A DNA stretch of 58,199 nt from Frankiales bacterium. GTDB taxonomy: Bacteria > Actinomycetota > Actinomycetes > Mycobacteriales > SCTD01. The stretch is taken from NCBI GenBank assembly GCA_025465465.1, contig JAODND010000001.1:1-58199 (forward strand), written 5' to 3'. Shown here in pieces: positions 52,499 through 58,199 of this stretch (positions are counted from its first letter, which is position 1; every line of letters begins with the position of its first letter). The position numbers and the translations under genes were made by a program. Below the pieces are notes generated by a model, which worked only from the letters and a program-made list of their open reading frames with translations, was not told where the DNA came from and did no database searches.

Positions 52499-55078
52499 TC
52501 AGGTGGTGGGGCTGCCTGCGGGGCGGACGGCGGCGCGGCGGCGCTTCTTGACCGGTTCGGCAGCCGGCTCAGCAGCGGGTACGGCGGTGAGCTCGGGCTC
52601 CTCGACGGGCTCGTCGTCGACGACGGGGACCGCGTCGGGCTCGAGCACGACTGGCTCTGCCTGCTCGAGGACGTCCTCGACGGGAGCCTCGTCCGGGATT
52701 TCGACGGGCAGGTCGGTGGCGGGGATCTCGATGACCTCGGCGACCTGCTCTGCCACATCAGCGTCAGAGGCCTCAGTAGCCTCCGTGAGGTCCACGGTCG
52801 GGTCCTGCCCGCCGCCCCGGCCGCCGCGGCGGCGCTTGCGGCCACCCCCGGCCGTCGCCGCGGGCGGAGTCTCGTCGGAGGGTGCCCCGGGCGGAAGCGG
52901 GGCCTTGGCGCCGACCTTGGGGGCCCGGTCGCGCTCCTCGCGGTGCGGCTTGGCGTCGATCGGCTCGGTGAAGATCTTCACACCGCGGCCGTTGCAGTGC
53001 TCGCAGGTCTCGCTGAAGGACTCCAGCAGCCCCTGGCCGACTCGCTTGCGGGTCATCTGCACCAGCCCCAGCGAGGTGACCTCGGCGACCTGGTGCTTGG
53101 TGCGGTCGCGGCCGAGGCACTCGACGAGGCGGCGTACGACCAGGTCGCGGTTGCTCTCGAGCACCATGTCGATGAAGTCGACGACGATGATGCCGCCGAG
53201 GTCGCGCAGCCGGAGCTGGCGGGCGATCTCCTCCGCGGCCTCGAGGTTGTTGCGGGTGACGGTCTCCTCGAGGTTGCCGCCCTTGCCGACGTACTTGCCG
53301 GTGTTGACGTCGATGACGACCATCGCCTCGGTCCGGTCGATCACCAGCGACCCTCCGGACGGCAGGTAGACCTTGCGGTCGAGGGCCTTGAGCAGCTGCT
53401 CGTCGATGCGGTGCTCGGCGAAGACGTCGCCGTTGCCGGCGTACTTCTTGATGCGCGGCGCGAGGTCAGGGGCGACGAACTCGACGTAGTCGCGGATGGT
53501 CTCCCACTCGGACTCGCCCTGGACGAGCAGGCTGTTGAAGTCCTCGTTGAAGATGTCGCGGACGACCTTGATCACGAGGTCGGGCTCGGTGTGCAGCGCC
53601 TTCGGGGCGCCGCCCTGCTGGGCCTTGGTCTGGATGACCTCCCACTGCGCCTGCAGCCGCCGGACGTCCTTGGCGATCTCCTCCTCCGCGACGCCTTCCG
53701 CGGCGGTGCGGATGATGACGCCGGCGCCCTCGGGCACGACGTTCTTGAGGATGTTCTTCAGGCGGGTGCGCTCGTTTTCGGGCAGCTTGCGCGAGATGCC
53801 CGTCATCGAGCTCTCGGGCACATAGACGAGGTAGCGGCCCGGCAGGCTGATCTGCGAGGTCAGGCGGGCGCCCTTGTGGCCGATCGGGTCCTTGCTGACC
53901 TGGACCAGGACCTCCTGGCCGGACTTCAGGACCTGCTCGATCTTGCGGGAGCCGCCGGAGACGCCCTCCCAGTTGACCTCGCCGGCGTAGAGCACGGCGT
54001 TGCGGCCCTTGCCGATGTCGACGAACGCCGCCTCCATGGAGGGCAGCACGTTCTGCACGCGGCCGAGATAGACGTTGCCGGCGTAGGACGTGGCGGACTG
54101 CTTCGTGACGTAGTGCTCGACGAGGATGCCGTCCTCGAGCACGGCGATCTGGGTGCGGTCGCCCTTCTGGCGCACGACCATCTGGCGGTCCACCGCCTCG
54201 CGGCGGGCGAGGAACTCCGACTCGGTGAGGATCGGGGCGCGCTTGCGACCGGAGTCACGGCCCTCCTGGCGGCGTACCCGCTTGGCGGCCATCCGGGTCG
54301 AGCCGCTGATCCCGCGCACGCCGTCCTCGTCGGCGGCGTTGCCGCCGTCGCGGCTGCGGGGCTGGCGCTGGCGGGTCTCGCGGACGTGGACGACGGTGGG
54401 CACTCCGTCGACTCCGCTGTCCTCGGAGTCCTCACCAGCTGCACCGGTGCCCGACCGGCGACGGCGACGGCGACGGCGGGTGCTCGCGGCGCTGTCCTCG
54501 CTGTCGGACTCCTCTTCGTCGGACTCCTCAGGCTCCTCGGTCTCCTCCGAGTCCTCGGAGCCGTCGGTCGCGCGGGCGGCACCGCCACGTCCGCGGCGGC
54601 CACGGCGGCGCCGACGGGGGGCGCCGGTGCCCTCCTCGGCGTCGTCGGAGCCGTCGTCGGTCTCCTCCTCGGCCTCGGTCTCGGCGAGCAGCTCCTCGGG
54701 CTTGACGGCTCCGTCGGTGCCGGCGCGGCGACGGGTGCGCGGCGCAACGACGACCGGCTCGGGGGCCTGGAACGTCACGACCATCGGCGCGCGCGCGGCG
54801 CGCGCGGGCGCGTCGTCCGCCGCGGCGAGGGTCTCGTCGGCGAGCTCCTCCTCGGGAGCGGCGGTGGCCTTCTTGGGCGCTGCCTTCCGAGGGGCGGCCT
54901 TCTTGGCAGGCGCCTTCTTGGCGGCAGCCTTCTTGGGCTTGTCCACAGGCTCGGTCGCGGCCTCAGGCGCAGCTGCGGCCTTGGTGGCGCGGCGGCGCGG
55001 GGCCTTCTTCGGGGCTTCCACGGACGTGACGTCCTCAGAAGCGATGGTGGGGGTGTCAGTCGACTCGTCGTCGAGCAC
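52499..55078 (-). CDS. rne: Ribonuclease E/G
   Basis: 859 residues from GTG 55078 (GGAGC upstream). Residues 1-280 are disordered: Lys/Ala/Pro repeats (KKAAAKKAPAKKAAPRKAAP), acidic runs and Arg blocks. Then the catalytic half: S1 domain (NVYLGRVQNVLPSMEAAFVD), RNase H-like and DNase I-like parts with VIDVNTGKYVG and GGIIVVDFIDM holding the metal-binding aspartates, and the zinc-link CEHCNGRG. A second disordered acidic tail follows. Central catalytic domain with two flanking disordered arms is the actinobacterial RNase E layout; it processes rRNA and mRNA. Confidence 0.95.
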   Translation of the reverse strand: MLDDESTDTPTIASEDVTSVEAPKKAPRRRATKAAAAPEAATEPVDKPKKAAAKKAPAKKAAPRKAAPKKATAAPEEELADETLAAADDAPARAARAPMVVTFQAPEPVVVAPRTRRRAGTDGAVKPEELLAETEAEEETDDGSDDAEEGTGAPRRRRRGRRGRGGAARATDGSEDSEETEEPEESDEEESDSEDSAASTRRRRRRRRSGTGAAGEDSEDSGVDGVPTVVHVRETRQRQPRSRDGGNAADEDGVRGISGSTRMAAKRVRRQEGRDSGRKRAPILTESEFLARREAVDRQMVVRQKGDRTQIAVLEDGILVEHYVTKQSATSYAGNVYLGRVQNVLPSMEAAFVDIGKGRNAVLYAGEVNWEGVSGGSRKIEQVLKSGQEVLVQVSKDPIGHKGARLTSQISLPGRYLVYVPESSMTGISRKLPENERTRLKNILKNVVPEGAGVIIRTAAEGVAEEEIAKDVRRLQAQWEVIQTKAQQGGAPKALHTEPDLVIKVVRDIFNEDFNSLLVQGESEWETIRDYVEFVAPDLAPRIKKYAGNGDVFAEHRIDEQLLKALDRKVYLPSGGSLVIDRTEAMVVIDVNTGKYVGKGGNLEETVTRNNLEAAEEIARQLRLRDLGGIIVVDFIDMVLESNRDLVVRRLVECLGRDRTKHQVAEVTSLGLVQMTRKRVGQGLLESFSETCEHCNGRGVKIFTEPIDAKPHREERDRAPKVGAKAPLPPGAPSDETPPAATAGGGRKRRRGGRGGGQDPTVDLTEATEASDADVAEQVAEVIEIPATDLPVEIPDEAPVEDVLEQAEPVVLEPDAVPVVDDEPVEEPELTAVPAAEPAAEPVKKRRRAAVRPAGSPTT

Positions 55079-55115
55079 GGAGCTCCGGTCCGGTCGGTGC
55101 GTGACGCTGCCGCTC

Positions 55116-55157
55116 CGACCCTCGTGGGTCGCTCCCGCTTCCAGATGGACGCGGGAG
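55116..55157 (-). promoter_or_regulatory. Two hairpins in the rne upstream region
   Basis: In gene direction CTCCCGC/GCGGGAG (7 bp, 12-base loop, 55157-55132) followed by CGACCC-acga-GGGTCG (6 bp, tetraloop, 55131-55116), ending 38 bases before the rne start. If transcribed with rne they form a structured leader, as used in RNase E autoregulation elsewhere. Function inferred. Confidence 0.45.
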
Positions 55158-55180
55158 TGCAAAGTCTGTAGGCGCTCCCC

Positions 55181-55948
55181 CTAGAGGGAGCCGGCGGCTT
55201 CGTCGACCTGTCGCGTTGCCCCGGGGTTGCCGGGTGCGAGCGGGTCGCCGACCTCCCCGTCCGCCGTGAGCGGTCCCTGCGACAGGCGGGTGGCCGCGGG
55301 CGGCACCGGTGTCGCGAGGTCGCTCACCGAACGGAGTCCGGAGAGAACGTCGTCGGGTCGTACGGCAGGCGTCACGTGCTGCACAACCAGGTGAAGTATC
55401 GCACAGTCGTCACGTTTCGTGGCGCGCATCGACACCACAGGCCCGCGGGTGTCGAACGCGCGGCGCCCGTTCTTGGTCATGCGCTCCACCTCGATCGCGT
55501 CCTTCTCGAGGAAGATCTCGACGGCAGCTTGCAGGGATTCAAGAGGTACGGCGGCCAGGGCGATCTCCCACCGGCTGGCCTGCACGAGGTCCGCGAAGGA
55601 GGTGCCCGGGGCGGCCTCGACGGCCTCCACCAGGTCGATCCCGTCCGGCAACGACGCGTCCAGGGCGGCCCGGACGTCTTCGACCACCCGGACCTCGGCG
55701 AGCGCGATCTCGACGTACTCCGCCTCGCTGGCCACGCCGGTCGCCGCTGCACCGACCCAGCTGACCTTGGGGTGCGGACTGAAGCCGGCGCTGTAGGCCA
55801 TCGGCACCTCGGCGCGGCGCAGCGCGCGCTCGAACACCCGGGCGATGTCGCGATGGCTGGTGAACCGCAGCCGGCCGCGCTTCGTGTATCGCATCCGGAT
55901 CCGCTGGACCGGAGGCGGCGGCGGTGCGCCAGGAGGCTGTCGGGACAT
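55181..55948 (-). CDS. TIGR03936 family protein (radical-SAM-linked)
   Basis: 255 residues from ATG 55948. A Pro-rich start, then the family core RMRYTKRGRLRFTSHRDIARVFERALRR (in parts) and VPMAYSAGFSPHPKVSWVGA, and EYVEIALAEVRVVEDVRAAL. Always found beside the large radical SAM gene of the TIGR03960 type; presumed to act with it, probably on RNA or a nucleotide, but the reaction is unknown. TACGCT seven bases upstream. A long imperfect inverted repeat separates it from its partner. Confidence 0.93.
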   Translation of the reverse strand: MSRQPPGAPPPPPVQRIRMRYTKRGRLRFTSHRDIARVFERALRRAEVPMAYSAGFSPHPKVSWVGAAATGVASEAEYVEIALAEVRVVEDVRAALDASLPDGIDLVEAVEAAPGTSFADLVQASRWEIALAAVPLESLQAAVEIFLEKDAIEVERMTKNGRRAFDTRGPVVSMRATKRDDCAILHLVVQHVTPAVRPDDVLSGLRSVSDLATPVPPAATRLSQGPLTADGEVGDPLAPGNPGATRQVDEAAGSL

Positions 55949-55955
55949 CAGTGGC

Positions 55956-55961
55956 AGCGTA
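55956..55961 (-). promoter_or_regulatory. Putative -10 box for leaderless TIGR03936 gene
   Basis: TACGCT on the minus strand, seven bases before ATG 55948. Confidence 0.4.
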
Positions 55962-55991
55962 GGCGCCCACGGCCGGCCCGGTCGGGATGCC

Positions 55992-56089
55992 GCCGACACG
56001 CCACCTGCCAAGTGGGGCAGGCGGGACCCGCGGGGCCGGGTCAGCGTCCAGCGGCCACACGGGCACCACGTGGCAGGTGAGGTGTCGGC
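55992..56089. repeat. Imperfect 24-bp inverted repeat in the radical-SAM operon gap
   Basis: Arms 55992-56015 and 56066-56089 match at 21 of 24 positions as reverse complements; 50 bases lie between. The shared core is CACCTGCCA / TGGCAGGTG. It fills the middle of the 195-base gap between the two partner genes. Confidence 0.8.
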
Positions 56090-56143
56090 GAGAGGCCGCT
56101 GGCACCTGCGTGGCGGCGAGGGAGCCTGACCTCGCCTGCGCGA

Positions 56144-58048
56144 TCAGACCACGCTGAGCGGGAGCAGCTTCTTGCCGGTCGGTCCGACCTGGATCTCGGT
56201 GCCCAGCTGCGGGCAGACGCCGCAGTCGAAGCACGGGATCCAGCGGCAGTCGTCGAGGTCGGTCTCGGCCAGCGCGTCCTGCCAGTCCGACCAGAGCCAC
56301 TCCTTGTCGAGCCCGCTGTCGAGGTGGTCCCAGGGAAGGACCTCGAGCTCGTCGCGCTCGCGGGTGGTGTACCAGTCGACGTCGACCCCTGTCGTCGTAC
56401 AGGCCTGCATCCAGCGGTCGTAGGAGAAGTGCTCGCTCCAGCCGTCCATGATGCCGCCCTGCCGCCAGACCTCCTCGATGACCGCACCGATGCGCCGGTC
56501 GCCCCGGCTGAGGAGCCCCTCGACCTGGCCGGGCTTGCCGTCGTGGTAGCGGTAGCCGATCGCCTTGGCAGTGCTCTTGTCCTCACGGATGGCGTCGCGC
56601 AGCAGCTTCAGTCGAGCATCGATCACTGAGGGGTCGGCCTGGGCAGCCCACTGGAAGGGGGTGTGCGGCTTGGGCACGAAGCCACCGATCGAGACGGTGC
56701 ACTTCACGTCGCGGGTGCCGGTCGCCTGACGGCCGGCGCGGATGACTTCCCTTGCCATCTCGGCGATCTCGAGCACGTCCTCATCTGTCTCCGTCGGCAG
56801 ACCGCACATGAAGTAGAGCTTCACCTGTCGCCAGCCCTGGCTGTAGGCAGCCGTGACGGTGTCGATGAGGTCCTGCTTGGTGACCATCTTGTTGATGACC
56901 TTGCGCAGCCGCTCGGACCCGCCCTCCGGGGCGAACGTGAGACCGGAGCGGCGGCCGCCCCGGGTGAGCTCCTGGGCGAGGTCGATGTTGAACGCGTCGA
57001 CCCGGGTGGAGGGCAGGGAGAGCGAGGTCTGGGTGCCCTCGTAGCGGTCGGCGAGGCCTTTCGCGATGTCGCCGATCTCGGAGTGGTCGGCACTGCTCAG
57101 GGAGAGCAACCCGACCTCTTCGTACCCGGTCGCCTCGAGGCCGGCCTTGACCATGTCGCCGATGCCGGTGATGGAGCGCTCCCGCACCGGACGCGTGATC
57201 ATCCCGGCCTGGCAGAAGCGGCAGCCGCGGGTGCACCCGCGGAAGATCTCGACCGACATCCGCTCGTGCACGGTCTCGGCGAGCGGCACCAGCGGCTGCT
57301 TCGGGTAGGGCCACTCGTCGAGGTCCATCACGGTGCGCTTGGCGACGCGCCACGGGACGTCGGGATGGTTGGGCGCGACCCGGCGGATGCGGCCGTCCTC
57401 GAGGTAGTCGACGTCGTAGAACCGCGGCACGTAGACGCCGCCGGTCTTGGCCAGCTCCAGCAGCGTGTCGTGCCGGTTGAGCCCCTCGGCCTTGGTACGA
57501 CGGAGGATCTCGGTCATCTCGAGGACCGCCTGCTCACCGTCGCCGAGGACGGCAGCGTCGATGAAGCGGGCGATCGGCTCCGGGTTGAACGCCGCGTGGC
57601 CACCGGCCAGCACGATCGGGTGGCTCTCGTCGCGGTCGGCGGCGTGCAGCGGGATGCCGGCGAGGTCGAGCGCCTCGAGCATGTTTGTGTAGCCCAGCTC
57701 GGTGGAGAAGCTCACGCCCAGCACGTCGAAGTCGCGCACAGCACGGTGGGCGTCGACGGTGACCTGCGGGACGCCGTTCTCGCGCATCAGCTTCGCGAGG
57801 TCGGGCCAGACGGAGTAGGTGCGCTCGCAGAGGACGTCGGGGACCTCGTTGAGCACCTCGTAGAGGATCATGACGCCCTGGTTGGGCAGCCCGACCTCGT
57901 AGGCGTCCGGGTACATCAGGCACCACCGGACCGCAGCGTCCTCCCAGGGCTTCACCGTGGAGTTGAGCTCGCCACCGACGTACTGGATCGGCTTGCTGAC
58001 CTGAGGCAGCAGCTGCTCCAGTCGGGAGAAGAGCGACTCACCAGGCAT
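56144..58048 (-). CDS. TIGR03960 family B12-binding-fold radical SAM protein
   Basis: 634 residues. N-terminal cobalamin-binding-like Rossmann region (MYPDAYEVGLPNQGVMILYE, VLAGGHAAFNPEPIARFID), the radical SAM core with the [4Fe-4S] motif FRGCTRGCRFCQAGM near residue 275, APEGGSERLRKVINK, and a Cys-rich C-terminus PCFDCGVCPQ that may hold another cluster. Function unknown; paired with TIGR03936. ATG 58048, with TACCCT six bases upstream, right after rodA. Confidence 0.95.
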   Translation of the reverse strand: MPGESLFSRLEQLLPQVSKPIQYVGGELNSTVKPWEDAAVRWCLMYPDAYEVGLPNQGVMILYEVLNEVPDVLCERTYSVWPDLAKLMRENGVPQVTVDAHRAVRDFDVLGVSFSTELGYTNMLEALDLAGIPLHAADRDESHPIVLAGGHAAFNPEPIARFIDAAVLGDGEQAVLEMTEILRRTKAEGLNRHDTLLELAKTGGVYVPRFYDVDYLEDGRIRRVAPNHPDVPWRVAKRTVMDLDEWPYPKQPLVPLAETVHERMSVEIFRGCTRGCRFCQAGMITRPVRERSITGIGDMVKAGLEATGYEEVGLLSLSSADHSEIGDIAKGLADRYEGTQTSLSLPSTRVDAFNIDLAQELTRGGRRSGLTFAPEGGSERLRKVINKMVTKQDLIDTVTAAYSQGWRQVKLYFMCGLPTETDEDVLEIAEMAREVIRAGRQATGTRDVKCTVSIGGFVPKPHTPFQWAAQADPSVIDARLKLLRDAIREDKSTAKAIGYRYHDGKPGQVEGLLSRGDRRIGAVIEEVWRQGGIMDGWSEHFSYDRWMQACTTTGVDVDWYTTRERDELEVLPWDHLDSGLDKEWLWSDWQDALAETDLDDCRWIPCFDCGVCPQLGTEIQVGPTGKKLLPLSVV

Positions 58049-58054
58049 GGACCC

Positions 58055-58060
58055 AGGGTA
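58055..58060 (-). promoter_or_regulatory. Putative -10 box for leaderless TIGR03960 gene
   Basis: TACCCT on the minus strand, six bases before ATG 58048, in the 19-base gap after rodA. Confidence 0.4.
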
Positions 58061-58067
58061 CGGGGCG

Positions 58068-58199
58068 TCAGAAGCGGGGGCCGCTCTCGTGGGAGCGCAT
58101 GTGCACGTTCTGGAGCAGGCCGATGGCCATCAGGTTGGCGAACATCGACGAACCGCCATAGCTGAGGAAGGGCAGCGGCAGCCCCGTCACGGGCATGAT
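58068..58199 (-). CDS. rodA: RodA (SEDS peptidoglycan glycosyltransferase), C-terminus only
   Basis: The last 43 residues run in from the right edge and end at TGA 58070-58068. IMPVTGLPLPFLSYGGSSM is the SEDS-family signature, followed by helix FANLMAIGLLQNVHM and a short cytosolic tail. The neighbour order (rodA, then TIGR03960/TIGR03936, then rne) is the actinobacterial one and favours RodA over FtsW. Confidence 0.88.
   Translation of the reverse strand: MMPVTGLPLPFLSYGGSSMFANLMAIGLLQNVHMRSHESGPRF

Noticed and set aside
54786..54815. Alternating CG tract as a Z-DNA signal
   Set aside because: It is explained by Arg/Ala codons in the rne N-terminal low-complexity region; nothing else supports a structural role.
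52943..55171. Long plus-strand ORF opposite rne
   Set aside because: Low-complexity Leu/Ala/Gly/Val/Asp translation typical of the antisense of a GC-rich gene; the minus-strand rne is unambiguous.

Overview
The window is very GC-rich, densely coded DNA, mostly on the minus strand, from an actinobacterium (Actinomycetota). Evidence for that placement: the conserved block rodA end / radical-SAM pair / rne / rplU-rpmA-obg-proB / proA / nadD / LytR-CpsA-Psr gene / rsfS / gpgP-like phosphatase / tRNA-Ala, followed much further left by leuS, degV, plsY and comEA; a mycothiol-type maleylpyruvate-isomerase-fold protein; many GTG starts; and many starts that look leaderless (a TANNNT box 6-7 bases before the start codon). 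Genus cannot be fixed from the sequence alone.

Layout, left to right. 1-5251: housekeeping end (comEA, plsY, degV, a short LuxR regulator, leuS). leuS has a short leader peptide with three consecutive Leu codons, a hairpin and an intrinsic terminator, which looks like a leucine attenuator. 5294-38622: accessory region. It holds a PAP2 phosphatase; a marR-MFS efflux pair; a three-gene membrane protein / histidine kinase / response regulator unit; an ArsR-SRPBCC fusion with a very clear promoter-operator; a 41-residue CxxC protein; a type II restriction-modification pair; an atypical Nramp-family transporter; a four-gene MFS/DUF1275/dehydrogenase/aldo-keto reductase operon divergent from lysR; a large MalT-like LuxR regulator divergent from a small protein/MMPL/DUF4389/DUF1330-like cluster; and an L-rhamnose operon fused to lutABC and divergent from its LacI repressor. 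The region ends with a remnant-like AbiEi ORF next to a partial copy of the tRNA-Ala 3' end.

38623-58199: core block. tRNA-Ala(GGC), gpgP-like, rsfS, LCP, nadD; an ECF sigma factor with a DUF4349 membrane protein; a MoxR/CoxE-like pair; a VOC protein; a hydroxyacid dehydrogenase between two inverted repeats; proA, a DUF1003 protein, proB, obg, rpmA, rplU, an RNase E/G, the two radical-SAM-linked genes, and the C-terminus of RodA.

How the parts work together. rhaI, rhaB and the aldolase/dehydrogenase fusion convert L-rhamnose to dihydroxyacetone phosphate and L-lactate, and lutABC in the same transcript oxidises the lactate to pyruvate. Two near-identical LacI-type operators flank the divergent promoters. 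proA/proB supply proline; rplU/rpmA/obg/rsfS serve the 50S ribosome; nadD supplies NAD. No CRISPR array, insertion sequence or prophage was seen.
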